DNA of 64,000 nt from Methanolinea mesophila (lineage in GTDB: Archaea > Halobacteriota > Methanomicrobia > Methanomicrobiales > Methanospirillaceae). The stretch lies in NCBI RefSeq assembly GCF_017873855.1, contig NZ_JAGGKR010000001.1, forward strand, positions 1,493,529 through 1,557,528. The letters run 5' to 3'. Below the pieces are notes generated by a model that did no database searches, was not told the DNA's origin, and saw only the letters and a program-made list of their open reading frames with translations. Position 1 is the first letter of the stretch. Every line of letters begins with the position of its first letter. Positions 26,391 through 37,700 of this stretch are shown piece after piece. A program made the position numbers and the translations under genes.

Positions 26391-26729
26391 ATGCAGATTA
26401 TCGACGCCACAAAGATGCCGAGCTCGCCGAACCCTCACCATGTCGATGCACGGAAACTGTTCGAGAACCCTCACGCCGCGGTGGTGATGATCACCCTGCA
26501 GCCCGGGGAATCGTTGAAGAAGCACATCACTCCGGTCGATGTCCTCTTCTATGTCCTGGAAGGGACCGGGACCGTGGAGATCGGGGACGTGCACGCCACG
26601 GTGGGGAAGGATAACCTGATCGAGAGCCCGGCCCGGGTTCCGCACCGGTGGATCAACGAGAGCGGTGCGGTGTTCCGGGTCCTGGTGATCAAGGTGCCGA
26701 AACCGACGGAGGAGACGAAGATCCTCTAG
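26391..26729 (+). CDS. Cupin-domain protein
   Basis: 112 residues, a single small beta-barrel. Cupin motif 1 is degenerate (GESLKKHITPVDVLFYVLEGTGTVEIG, residues 44-70) and motif 2 reads NLIESPARVPHRWINES, leaving few of the usual metal ligands (His50, Glu66-like, His88). The family binds metals or small ligands; many such stand-alone cupins have no known function. It is a single gene with the ATG at 26391. Confidence 0.82.
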   Translation: MQIIDATKMPSSPNPHHVDARKLFENPHAAVVMITLQPGESLKKHITPVDVLFYVLEGTGTVEIGDVHATVGKDNLIESPARVPHRWINESGAVFRVLVIKVPKPTEETKIL

Positions 26730-26908
26730 AGGAACTTCTCCGGCAGCCCGGTTTTACCGGCCCGGGGCGGGAGTTCCTCCAAACGTTTTTCTGGTGCGAC
26801 CGATAACGCTAATTCCTGTACCGGGTCCGTGGTGAACCCCAGCACCGGGAACACCCCGAATTATCACTGCGATACTGCCCGGGTCACCGAATACCCCGAG
26901 GCCCCACC

Positions 26909-27844
26909 ATGTCAAGGAAGACGTTACGCCAGGCGGACCGCGTCGAGATCACCGTCATCACCGATAACTACACCGACCTCCTTATGCAGGAGGAGTCTCT
27001 GAACGTCCGCCGGTTCAAGGCACCACGCCCCCTCGCACCGCTCGCCGAACACGGGCTGTCCTGCCTGGTAAAAGTCCGGAAAGGGAGCGAGGAGCACTGC
27101 CTGCTCATGGACACCGGGATCTCCCCGACGTGCTTTCTCCACAACACGGACCTGCTCGGGGTGGACTGCGATGCGATCGAGGAGGTCGTCCTCTCTCACG
27201 GGCACTGGGACCATTTCGGAGGGCTCCCCGGGCTCCTCTCGCGGGTAGGCCGGGAGATACCGGTCACCGTCCACCCGGACGCCTTCTTCGAGCGCCGGAT
27301 CAACCTCCCCCTCCCGGAACGACCGTCCTTTCTCCCCCGGATGGACGAGGAGGAGTTCGTTCGCATGGGTGCGGTGTTCCGGAAGTCCCGGGTACCCGAA
27401 CTCCACGCCTCGGGGCTCGTGCTCTGCACCGGAGAGGTGGAACGGACCACCCCGTTCGAAGGCAGTGTCTCGTGGACGGAGATGAAGGTCGACGGCACCT
27501 GGACCCCGGATACATTCCCCGACGACCAGTCGCTGGTCATCAACGTGAAGAACAAGGGGCTCGTGGTGCTCTCCGGGTGCGCCCACGCGGGGATCGTCAA
27601 CACCGTGATGCACGCCATACGGTTGATGGGGACCGACCGGGTCCATGCCGTGCTCGGCGGGTTCCACCTGAGCGGACCGCTCTTCGACCCCGTCATCCCC
27701 CCGACCATCGAGGCCCTGCAGCAGATCGGACCGCACTTCGTGGTCCCTATGCACTGCACCGGGTGGAAGGCGATCACCCGGATCGCAAAAGAGATGCCGG
27801 GCCAGTTCGTGCTGAACACCGTGGGGACGACCTATGTGTTCTAG
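26909..27844 (+). CDS. MBL-fold metallo-hydrolase, COG1237 (RFA-P synthase-like)
   Basis: 311 residues. The metallo-beta-lactamase motif HGHWDHFGGL (near residue 97) supplies the two-metal site, with further ligands in LSGCAHAGIVN and the C-terminal PMHCTGWKA. The order (LLMDTGISPTCFLHNTDLLGVD, then HxHxDH, then GCAHAG and GGFHL) is that of COG1237, often annotated as 7,8-dihydropterin-6-methyl-4-(beta-ribofuranosyl)aminobenzene 5-phosphate synthase-like. That name is a family label; the true substrate is uncertain. Single gene. Confidence 0.87.
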   Translation: MSRKTLRQADRVEITVITDNYTDLLMQEESLNVRRFKAPRPLAPLAEHGLSCLVKVRKGSEEHCLLMDTGISPTCFLHNTDLLGVDCDAIEEVVLSHGHWDHFGGLPGLLSRVGREIPVTVHPDAFFERRINLPLPERPSFLPRMDEEEFVRMGAVFRKSRVPELHASGLVLCTGEVERTTPFEGSVSWTEMKVDGTWTPDTFPDDQSLVINVKNKGLVVLSGCAHAGIVNTVMHAIRLMGTDRVHAVLGGFHLSGPLFDPVIPPTIEALQQIGPHFVVPMHCTGWKAITRIAKEMPGQFVLNTVGTTYVF

Positions 27845-27969
27845 AGAGCAGGGTGTACAGGGTTTCGGGTACTGCCTTCACGTTATCCGGCCCCCGTGCT
27901 TCCGGGGACTTATGTTATGAGAAAGGGTACACGCCCGATATACTACGGCCGTTTGCGGGGTGCGGGAGT

Positions 27970-28251
27970 CTACCGGGGTGTCCGGTCCCGGTATTCCCGG
28001 AGCAGGGCCTCGGCGTACAGGGCTTCCTTTTTCGTGGGGACGTAGTTGAACTCTTTTACCCGCTTTACGATCTCGGCCGTGATCGAAGCATCCTCGGCAA
28101 GGTGGAGCGCCTGCACCTGTTCGATGATGAAATCCAGGTTCTCGATGCCGGTCTCCTTTCCGTCGATCATAATCCTTTTCGTGCCGACCTTATCGGCTGG
28201 GATCCCGCCGCAGATCGAGCAGTAATACCCGTCCTTCTCGTTCCCCGCCAT
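27970..28251 (-). CDS. Small CxxC protein, unknown function
   Basis: 93 residues from the ATG at 28251 (MAGNEKDGYYCSICGGIP). One CxxC near the N-terminus is followed by a mixed helical region with FIIEQVQALHL and a Lys-rich KKEALYAEALLREYRDR end. A single CxxC could bind metal in a dimer. The gene starts two bases after the end of the cupin gene upstream on the same strand, so the two are likely co-translated. I recognise it only as a type seen in methanogens. Confidence 0.7.
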   Translation of the reverse strand: MAGNEKDGYYCSICGGIPADKVGTKRIMIDGKETGIENLDFIIEQVQALHLAEDASITAEIVKRVKEFNYVPTKKEALYAEALLREYRDRTPR

Positions 28252-28253
28252 TG

Positions 28254-28619
28254 TCACTCCCGGATCATGACCAGCATCATCTTGAACCGCGTGATCGCGG
28301 ACAGTGCGTGGGGGACGTTCGCCGGGAAGATGATGGTATCTCCCGCCTTCATCCTCGAGGTAGTCCCCGCGACCCAGACCTCGCATTCCCCGTCGAGGAT
28401 CGTGACCACCGCGTCGTAGGGTGCGGTGTGTTCGGAGAGCCCCTCGTCCTCGTCGAAGGAGAAGAGGGTGATACTCCCCGCCTTCCGGTTGACGATCATC
28501 CTGCTCGCGACCGTCCCTTCCTGGTACTGGACCAGGTCCGGCAGGTGCAGTACCTTACCCAGGAGATCCGCCCGGCGGGAATCGTGCGTTCCGGGTTGTT
28601 CAGGAGTGAACTCCACCAT
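28254..28619 (-). CDS. Cupin-domain protein
   Basis: 121 residues from the ATG at 28619, preceded by GGAGGAG; the frame open to 28808 is not protein-like before that. Motif 1 is LSEHTAPYDAVVTILDGECEVWVAG and motif 2 is MKAGDTIIFPANVPHAL, with SITLFSFDEDEGLSEHT as the entry strand. His, Glu and His ligands are present, so metal binding is plausible. First gene of a two-gene unit with the CxxC protein. Confidence 0.87.
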   Translation of the reverse strand: MVEFTPEQPGTHDSRRADLLGKVLHLPDLVQYQEGTVASRMIVNRKAGSITLFSFDEDEGLSEHTAPYDAVVTILDGECEVWVAGTTSRMKAGDTIIFPANVPHALSAITRFKMMLVMIRE

Positions 28620-28710
28620 GATACTCCTCCGGAACACTATTCGTCCGGGGAGGCCATGAGTCCTTCCACGTTTCACATCCCTTATCCTCATCAACCTCTC
28701 ACCTGATCCC

Positions 28711-29418
28711 ATGGACCCGGTCATCGCCGCCATCAGGACCGAACTTGCCGAACACGCCGACCCGGAGATCCGGAAGTCCTCGCAGCGGTTCTTCAGGGAG
28801 GAGATCACCTCCTACGGGATGAAGACCGCGACGGTGGAAAAGATCGCGAAGAAGTACTGGAAGGAGGTCAAATCACGTGAAAAGGAGGAGATCTTCTCCC
28901 TCTGCGAGGAGCTCTACCGGTCGGGATATATCGAGGAGTCATTCATCGTCTCCACATGGGCCCACCTGCTCTCCGACCGGTTCGAACCGGAGGACCTCGC
29001 GGTCTTCTCGCGATGGATCGACACCTGGATCACCAACTGGGCCTCCTGTGACGGGTTCTGCAACCATGCGGTGGGGGACTTCATGATGAGGTATCCCGAC
29101 CGGGTCGGAGCGCTTTACCGGTGGGCCAGGTCGCCGAACCGGTGGATGCGCCGGGCGGCCTGCGTATCCCTGATCGTGCCCGCAAAACGGGGGCAGTTTT
29201 TGAACGAGGCCTTCGCGCTCGCCGATATCGTGCTGACCGACCCGGACGACATGGTCCGGAAGGGCTACGGGTGGCTCCTGAAGGAGGCGAGCCGGAAGCA
29301 TCAGCAGGAAGTATTCGAGTACGTGGTGCGGAACAGGGCGGTGATGCCGAGGACCGCACTCCGGTACGCGATCGAGCTGATGCCGAAGGAGATGCGGGCC
29401 GAAGCGATGAAGAAGTAG
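28711..29418 (+). CDS. DNA alkylation repair protein, AlkD-like HEAT repeat
   Basis: 235 residues, all-helical. It has family motifs VRKSSQRFF-like (EIRKSSQRFFREE), WKEVKSREKEEIFSLCEELYRSGYIEESFIVSTWAHLL, WITNWASCDGFCNHAVGDFM, RWMRRAACVSLIVPAKRG and DMVRKGYGWLLKEASRK. AlkD/AlkC-type enzymes excise alkylated purines without base flipping. The WASCD and WMRRAACVS helices carry the Asp/Trp residues typical of the family. Single gene divergent from the cupin unit. Confidence 0.9.
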   Translation: MDPVIAAIRTELAEHADPEIRKSSQRFFREEITSYGMKTATVEKIAKKYWKEVKSREKEEIFSLCEELYRSGYIEESFIVSTWAHLLSDRFEPEDLAVFSRWIDTWITNWASCDGFCNHAVGDFMMRYPDRVGALYRWARSPNRWMRRAACVSLIVPAKRGQFLNEAFALADIVLTDPDDMVRKGYGWLLKEASRKHQQEVFEYVVRNRAVMPRTALRYAIELMPKEMRAEAMKK

Positions 29419-29642
29419 GAACCTCTTCCAAGACGATACCCGGGTGATTGGCTCTCGGGAAAAGTACCCGGGGAGTATGACCTCATGAGGGTTGACTTTT
29501 ATTCATCATTTTTCGAGTGCAGGCGACATACGTTCCCCGGGGAGATGATTCCCCTTATCGATTATCCCTGCTCCCGCCACATTCGAATTATCGGATCATG
29601 TTATTTCGGATTTGTGACAGGAGCGGCTGTTCCCGGGAAACC

Positions 29643-29651
29643 TTCATATAT
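29643..29651 (+). promoter_or_regulatory. TATA box of the dodecin gene
   Basis: TTCATATAT lies about 33-41 bases before the dodecin ATG, giving a short leader that includes a GAGGGAAGGAA ribosome-binding site. Confidence 0.5.
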
Positions 29652-29683
29652 GCTGCAGGGTATCACAGGGGTGAGGGAAGGAA

Positions 29684-29911
29684 ATGGCGAAAGCACACGA
29701 GCCCACCGTGGCCAAGGTAATCGAGCTGATCGGCAGCTCGCCGAAGAGTTTTGACGATGCGATCGCGAACGCGGTCAAGGAGGCCGCAAAGACGGTCAGG
29801 AACGTCAAGGGAGTGTACGTGCAAGACCTTGACGGGAAAGTCGAAGGAAATAAAATCGTGGAGTACCGGGCGATCGTGAAGGTCACGTTCGTCGTGGAAC
29901 GGGAAGGGTGA
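29684..29911 (+). CDS. Dodecin (flavin-binding storage protein)
   Basis: 75 residues with the dodecin fold signature: VAKVIELIGSSPKSFDDAIANAVKEAAKTVRNVKGVYV, then GKVEGNKIVEYRAIVKVTFVVE. Dodecins assemble as hollow dodecamers that store or buffer flavins in the cytoplasm. Length, helix (SFDDAIANAVKEAAKTV) and three strands match. Monocistronic with its own promoter. Confidence 0.95.
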   Translation: MAKAHEPTVAKVIELIGSSPKSFDDAIANAVKEAAKTVRNVKGVYVQDLDGKVEGNKIVEYRAIVKVTFVVEREG

Positions 29912-30188
29912 AAATTCTCCCGGAATAATTCCAGAATCTGAATTGCATCCTTATTTTTTGTATTTTAGCTGAGCCGACCCGGGCACCATCAGGGGGAACC
30001 CCGGAATGTGACCGGCATCGCGTCCGGGGTGCAGAGCGGGTGGTCGCGTGAGGGTATTCCGTACAGGAAATCCGGCATAAAAAAACTCCAGAAAAACCGG
30101 GGATTCAGAAAAGAAACGGTAGATTAATACTCTGAAATCACGACGCATCTACTAGCAGGTCGCGAACCATTTATAAGGGGGTGCAGGC

Positions 30189-31181
30189 ATGAAGAGATGC
30201 ATATACCTAGTCATTTTTATGGCTCTTTGTACGGGAGTAGCCCTGGCGGACACAGGGATTTCCCAGGTTCCTGAAGCGCAGGATTTCACTACACACACCG
30301 TGATCACGGCATACGGGAGTTTCTCCCAGACCTCGGATCTTGTTCTGCAGATCACCGATGATCTCAAGGGCCTCTCAGGGATCCCGCCGCTTGGGGAGAG
30401 CAGCAGTACGGGTACTATCGATGTGGTGTCCTACCAACCGCTGGTTGAAATCGCCCAGGGCGAGGCCACGGGAGCCGTGTATTACGAATCGGTCTATAGT
30501 GAAGACACATTTTCAGGCGGCGTGGGGGCGATAGGGTATGTGAAAGACCTCGACCTCACCACAGGAGATGTTCCCGCCGGGCAGTCCAATATCGTGGCGG
30601 CCAAGCATATCTCTTATAACAGCGATTCCGGGGGCCAGGTGCTCTCCGATGACTTCATATCCGTTCACGGTTCCGGCAACCCGTCGCTTGCGGGAAGGTT
30701 CGGAGTAGGGCTCAATACGACTGCTCCGGGACCTGGTGCGATCGGTTCGGGCGGATATATCTGCCCGTTCGCCGATGGAGCGGGGTCGTTCTCGCCTGCA
30801 TTCTGCAATGCTGTCGAGGCGAGCAGTTCGATTGGGATGACCAGCGCCGACGTGACCACCACCTCGGACGCCCGCTTCATCATGGCAAGTGCCGATCCCG
30901 GCGTGGAACTGAATCACCACATCAGTGCGATCGATTCGATCGGTGACGCATCGGCGGGAATGGATGCGTCAATCAAGGAGGGCCGGGCGATAGAGGACAT
31001 ATTCGCGTTCGAGATCCCCATGTACGACCCTAACACCGGTAACGAGTATGTGTATACGGGATGGGTCGGCCTCGGTTCGACCGAACAGAGTGAGGATATC
31101 ACCACGCATTCCCTGACGACCGCCAGCGGGATTCTCACCAAATTTGATAAATCGATGTCGTATACGTCCGGTTTGAGATAG
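30189..31181 (+). CDS. Secreted protein of unknown function
   Basis: 330 residues. A signal peptide (residues 1-20, ending GVALAD) is followed by a Gly/Ser/Thr/Asp-rich, beta-rich mature chain without a C-terminal anchor. Segments such as VVSYQPLVEIAQGEATGAVYYES and YICPFADGAGSF stand out. A GGGGGTG ribosome-binding site precedes the ATG. I do not recognise the family. It resembles in composition the giant repeat protein encoded 0.5 kb away on the opposite strand, and both may belong to the cell surface. Confidence 0.7.
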   Translation: MKRCIYLVIFMALCTGVALADTGISQVPEAQDFTTHTVITAYGSFSQTSDLVLQITDDLKGLSGIPPLGESSSTGTIDVVSYQPLVEIAQGEATGAVYYESVYSEDTFSGGVGAIGYVKDLDLTTGDVPAGQSNIVAAKHISYNSDSGGQVLSDDFISVHGSGNPSLAGRFGVGLNTTAPGPGAIGSGGYICPFADGAGSFSPAFCNAVEASSSIGMTSADVTTTSDARFIMASADPGVELNHHISAIDSIGDASAGMDASIKEGRAIEDIFAFEIPMYDPNTGNEYVYTGWVGLGSTEQSEDITTHSLTTASGILTKFDKSMSYTSGLR

Positions 31182-31705
31182 GCCGAAGTAATTCTTTTTT
31201 TTGATTGCAGTATACTCCGTACGTAGGGAATCGTGTGATGCGATAGTGTCGACTGAGTCATGCTCTTGGAAATGGAACATGATTGCGGAGTATAAAATCA
31301 AAAACCGGTCCAAAGTATTAAAGTACTCATTATTACCAGACATCGCGTCTCAAACCGGTTCGAACGGTTGAGATGGCTCTTGAACACAGTTATACTCTAA
31401 TCGGATCTCCCGGAGTATCCACGAGGAAAGATCCCGAATGTTACAGTAACTTCTTATCGCCGGGCATCTGTAGCACTTCTGGATCCGAGCCGATTGCCTC
31501 GACCTGTAAAGTGTAATGACTTCCTGGGTGATACTGAACATTTTACTCGTAGGTCACGTTGTCATTGCGAAGGAGCTCCCGTTTCTCTGAATAATAATAA
31601 AACCCTGTTAAGGGCCGCATGATTCGTTCGATAACAGTCTAAAGAAGGGCAGTTCTCTCACGATTTTTTAAGTAAAAGAGAAAAAATTGAAAAGATTTTA
31701 TTTAA
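31182..31705. other. Intergenic region, 524 bases
   Basis: Lies between the ends of the two secreted-protein genes and is A/T-richer than its surroundings. A 63-codon minus-strand frame (31350-31541) contains CYRCPAIRSYC, suggestive of a Cys-rich peptide, but lacks a convincing ribosome-binding site. AACCG-GTTCGAA-CGGTT near 31353-31370 is a perfect dyad. Neither is supported well enough to call a gene. Confidence 0.4.
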
Positions 31706-34700
31706 TTAAAAGGTAGTGATTACTCTCCCTTTACTGATCAAATTCACCCATGCTAAGGCATTCGTATTCGCAGCAGTGCTGGGAGTCGATATTGTTCCCG
31801 CTGCATCCTTTGCCGAAGCGGTTGTCTGCCATGATCCGCTCGTTCCGGATGCTTGTTTCTGCTCGGAGGCAGTGAGGTTATCCAGTCCCCCCACCGCATT
31901 AGAATTGGAATTGATTGTAACCGATTGAACTCCTCCATTGAGTATTTTATATCCCGATTTTGCTACGGTGTCAACGTATGCTTTGCTGCCACTCGCATTG
32001 CCCGCCTCGGTATGGGTCATTGCATTTAAGGCAAGATTATTGTAGGCGGTTATCCGGGTATTTTGCTGGGCGGTTGCACGCCCTATTACTGCAGCATCGT
32101 TATCTGTACTTTGTGTTACAATTAATGATGACGTTGCACTCCTCAAACTAGTCGGGTACGATGCACTTACTTTGGCATAATTTCCATTCACACTGTTTAT
32201 AGAACCGGATTCGGCAGAGGACGAGGATCCAATTCCTCCGCTGATGGAAAGATCCTGGGAAGCGCTGGTTCGGGAGTTACCGGCGTAAACCCCATTGTTG
32301 TTGAGGGTAAGCGTCCCCAACGTAAATGCTGCCTTTGTGTATGACGTATCACCATCACCTGCCCGGGCATTGCCCCAGATTCCCCCGCTTCCCCCGGAGA
32401 CAGTACCGCTCTGGTTCGCATAGACCCCTGCGGTGGAATTTGTCACCTGGTTGAGGTTTACAAAGCTGCCCGTTGCATCAAAGTTCGCTCCCACCTCGAC
32501 CCTGTTTGTGCCATCGGTAGAATTGACTGATGCACTTCCCGATACGGCAGATACTCCCACATTCTGAGAGGCATTTGTACCTTCCGTCCCTGCATTCATG
32601 CTGTTACTGGTGATTGTGAGAATCGCAGGGATGATCATGGTAGATTTGGCCTCCGTGGTGGTCCATGACTGGTTAGCCCCGGAAATCGCAAGGCCCCATG
32701 TCTTTGCGGATCCGGTCAAGGTTCCGGTGACCGATCCGCTCTGGCGTGCGTGAGCACCGAGGTCGCCACTCGTGACCTGCATCATATCGAGCGATCCGGC
32801 GGTAAAGAGGGCCCCGGTCTCAGCGGTAGTGGTCCCGGCGGAAGATCCCACTGCTGCATTTCCTGACGCGCCATTAATTTCTACATCCTGGGATGCACGT
32901 GTGCCATCCGACCCTGCATCGACCTCGTTACCCTTGACGGCGATCGATCCGACTGCAACATTCGAAGAGGTCCATGACCGGTTGTCATCAGATGATGCAT
33001 CTCCATAGGTATATCCGGTTCCCGTCACTACCACATAGCCGGTCTGGTTCGCAACCGCACTTCCTCCGGTGCTGGTCTTTTGTGTCATCTGCCCGGTAAG
33101 ACCCAGGATGCTGTTTGACAGACTGCCTCCATTGGAATACCCTGCACCTATCTCGACAATATTTGTTCCGTCGGTTGATCCAACGGACGCATCGCCGTTA
33201 AATCCGACATTGTAAATACTCTGGCTTGCACTGGTGCTCCCGTCTGCGTAAACCTGGTTGTCAGTGACAGTGATCGATCCGGTATCGACATGTGAGGTAG
33301 TCCAGGACTGGTTATTCCCGGAAGTTGCATTGCCCCGGATGTACCCGGTTCCGGCAACGGATCCTACCACCCCGGTCTGGTTCGCACCCGCACTTCCTCC
33401 GGTGCTGGTCTTTTGCGTCATCTGCCCGGTAAGACCGGAAATGCTGTTCGACAGACTGCCTCCATTGGAATACCCTGCACCTATCTCGACAATATTTGTT
33501 CCGTCGGTTGATCCAACGGACGCATCGCCGTTAATTCCGACATTGTAAATACTCTGGCTTGCACTGGTGCTCCCGTCTGCGTAAACCTGGTTGTCAGTGA
33601 CAGTGATCGATCCGGTATCGACATGTGAGGAGGTCCAGGACTGGTTGTTACCAGACGACGCGTTACCCCAGGTAGTTCCGTACAGGGCGTCCACGTCCCC
33701 ACCCTGGCGTGCGTACGCGCCGGAACCGGCGCCCGTGAGCTGATACATGCTGAGGATCCCGTCGGTAAATTCGGCCCCCATCTCAACGGCATTCGTCCCA
33801 TCAGAGGACCCGACCGCTGCATTCCCTGATTGCCCCCCAATTTCCACGTCATGGGATGCGTACGTCCCATCGGGCCCGGCAGACACGCTGTCGCTTGTTA
33901 CGGTAAGTACCCCCGGGAGGAGAACGCTGGTCGAAGTGACATCCGCGTTCGTCCAGGACCGGTTGCTCCCCGATGAAGCCTCGCTCCATGTCGATCCGTT
34001 CGCGTTGAATACCGTGACGCCGCCGGGAAGAATTCCGAGCCCCGGAGTGCTGCTCTGGTAGGCGTTCGTACCTGCACCACTCCCCGTCTGCTGGTCCATG
34101 CTCAGGTAACCGGCACCGACATCGCCGACCCCGCTGGTCCACGCGGTGAAGTTCGAGGGGCTGGGGTTTTCGACGAAGTTGACCAGGCCATCGATATTCA
34201 GGCCGGTGGCGTCTCCACTCCCATCGAACTGCGTCCCGACCGTGGAATTACCCGTACTGTCCGATGAACCGGTAACGGCCCGCCCCTGCATACCCGCGAT
34301 GAATACGCTTTGGCCGGCAGCCGTACCGGTGCCTGCATCCGCATGGTTACCATCCAGCACAATGATCCCGGTGGTCACGTTCGATGCGGTCCAGGATTGA
34401 TCTCCTGCTCCGGATGTCGCATTTGCCCACGTCTGGCCGTTACCGAGAGCGACAACGGTCCCGCTCTGGGCCGCATGGGAACTGCCGCTGGTATCGGCAT
34501 TCTGGTCGACCTCGATGTACCCTCCGCCGATATCTCCGACCACGTCGGTGACCAGACCGGGGAGGTCACTGAGGTCCTGCGAGCTCCAGTCTGTTTCAAG
34601 CAGTGCGGTGAAGTTCCCGCCGGAGACGGCTGCCCCGACTTCGGTGGTGTTGGAATTACCATCCGATGACCCGGTCGATGCACTTCCGTTGAGTGCGGCA

Positions 34701-37700
34701 ATACTCAGGCCCTGGCTCGCGGCCGTGCCGGCTCCAGCAGTCACGGAGTTGTCCCCGATGGTGATCATACCCACAAACACATCGGATCTCGTCCAGGACT
34801 GCGCATCACCGGACGTTGCATTGCCCCAGGTGTTTCCAAGCCCGGCGATAAGCGTACCGCTCTGGTTTGCGTGAGCGCTTGCACTGGTATTTGCCTGCTG
34901 GGAAATGTCAAGGTACCCGAGGATGAACCCGGTCCCGACTTCCGTATCGTTCGCTCCCTCATGCGAACCTGCGGAGGCGTTTCCATAGATTCCAATGGAA
35001 TTCAGGGTTTGTGCTGCTTCAGTATGGCCGTCGGCAACAGCATTGTTGTCAAACGACATGCCCCCGATAATTACGTCCGCATCCGTCCAGGACTGTTCGT
35101 CGCCGGAGGTGGCATTACCCCATGTAGTCCCATAGAGTGCAGCCACGTCACCGCCCTGGGCTGCATGAGCACTTCCCCCGGTGTCCGCCTGCTGGGTGAT
35201 GTTCATCATGCCGAGGATGAACTGCGAACCTTCCTCGGTGACGTTACCCGCACCGTCTTCGGATACGGCGGAGGTATCCCCGTAGAGCGCAGCCATATCC
35301 AGGGCCTGACCTGCAGCGGTATGACCGTTCGCGGTTGCATTGCTGCCAAAGGACATGGCACCGACAAAGACCTCGCCCTCCGTCACGGACAGCTGGTCGC
35401 CTGACATGGCACCGCTCCTTGTCGCACCATGGAGGGCGGCCAGGTCACCGCTCTGGGTGGCGTGAGTGCTTCCCGCCGTGTCTGCCTGCTGGGTGGAATT
35501 CATGATCCCGAGAATAAATTCCGATCTCTGGATGGTGATGTTGCCCGTCCCGTCTTCGGACCCGGCCGCTGCACTCCCGGAGAGTGCGGCCATATCCAGG
35601 GACTGTCCTGCTTCAGTATGACCATCCGAAGTTGCGGCATTTCCGAAAGACATTGTACCCACCAGGAGCTCTGCCTCCGTTTTGGACAGATCGCTTCCGT
35701 GTGCGGCCTCGCCCCAGGTGGTTCCATAGAGTGCGGCCAGGTCGCCGTTCTGGACGGCGTGGGCACTTCCCGAGGTATTCGCCTGCTGGGTGGCGTTCAG
35801 GGTCCCGAGGATCACTCTTGATCCCTGGACGGTCGTGTTGCCCCGTCCGTCGTCGGATGCCGCGGATATATTCCCGTAGAGTGCAGCCATATCCAGGGAC
35901 TGTCCTGCGTCGGTGTGACCGTTCGCGGTCGCGTTGCCGGCATACGTCATGGTGCCGAGGAGGATGTCAGTCTCCGTCGAGGACTGTTCGCCTCCGGATG
36001 TTGCACTGCCCCAGGTGGACCCGTACCCGGCACTCATTTCGCCGTTCTGGACTGCATTGGCGCTTCCCGAAGTGTCAGATCCCTGGGTGATATCCATGGT
36101 GCCGAGGATGATTCCCGACCCCACCTCTGTGACGTTGCCCCTTCCGTCGTTCGAACCGGCCGTGGTATCCGCCATTCCTGCGACAGGAAGAATGTTTCCG
36201 CCGACACTGACCGTCTGGCTGGCGTTTGTGTGACCGTTCGCGGTCGCGTTGTTGCCAAAGCTCATGGTGCCGACAAGGACATCGCCGTGGGTCCAGGACT
36301 GTCCTGTGCCGCTCGTCGCATCGTTCCAGGTGAATCCGTACCCGGCATTCACCTCACCGGTCTGGGTTGCATGGGCGCTTCCCGAGGTATCGGTTTCCTG
36401 GACTGTATTCAAGGTGCCGATTACAATTCCCGAACCATCCCACGTGGCGTTGCCCGTTCCGTCATTCGACCCGGCCGATACGCTTCCGTACAACGCGGCC
36501 AGGTCCAGGGACTGGGCTGCACGGGTATCCCCGTTCGCGGCCGTGCTGCCGTCAAAGGACATGGTGCCGACCAGGATATGCGCCTCGCTCCGGGATTCTT
36601 TAGTGCCGGAATCGGCCTCGCCCCAGGTGGATCCCAACGCGGCACTCATGTCACCGCTCTGGGCTGCATGAGCACTTCCTGATGTGTTTGTTTCCTGGAC
36701 CGTATTCATCGTACCGAGGATGATTCCCGAACCCTGCACTGTCGCGTTACCGGTTCCGTCATTCGACCCGGCCGATGCATTCCCGTAGAGTGCGGCCATA
36801 TCAAGGGACTGGCCTGCATCGGTGTGCCCGGATGCATTCGCGCTGCTGCCGAAGCTCATGGTGCCGATGAGGATCTCAGCATCTGTCGAGGACTGTTCAG
36901 TGCCGGAACCGGCATGAGTCCCGGTGAATCCGTATGCCGCAGTCATGTCACCATTCTGGGTTGCATGGGCGCTTCCCGAGGTGTCGGTCTCCTGGGAAAT
37001 ATTCATGCTCCCGAGGATAATTCCCGAACCTTCCCCGGTGACGTTGCCGGTTCCGTCGTCAGACCGGGCTTGGGCACTCCCGAAGAGTGCAGCCATGTCC
37101 AGGGACTGGCCTGCATCGGTATTCCCGTTCGCGGTTGCGGAGCCTTCGAAGTCCATGCTTCCGAGGACGATACGGGTGTCAGTCGATGAGGTCTCGCCTC
37201 CGGACCCGGCGTGTCCGGACGTTCCTCCCATGGCGGCAGTCATCGTTCCGCTCTGGGTCGCCTGGGCGCTTCCCGAAGTATCCGCCTGCTGGGTCAGGTT
37301 CATCGTACCGACTGCAATACGTGCGGACTGGGATGTCATGTTCCCGCCGTGGTCCATGGCGAAGGTCCGTGCGAAACCGGCAATGGCATCCATTCCCGTG
37401 TCCTGTGATGCAGCGGTGGTCTGCTGGCTCGCCGTCGTGGTCCCTTCGAACGTCATCAGGCCGGCGAACATGCCCGCACCGGTGCCGGAGCGGTCACCCT
37501 CCTGCGAATGGGCAGCACCGAATGAATTTCCCGCAATTCCGGCAGCCATGCCGCTCTGGGATGCGGTCGCACTGTGGTCGGTGTTCGCGGACTGGACTGC
37601 GTTAAGGATCCCCCCGATGAACCCGGCAGACTGGACCGCGGAATTGCCCGCCTGGTCATGGGATGCCGCGAACGCGGATCCGAATCCCGCGACCATGGCG

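Noticed and set aside
31350-31541. 63-codon Cys-containing frame between the two secreted-protein genes
   Set aside because: Start context is weak and the single CxxC-like cluster is not enough to call a gene.
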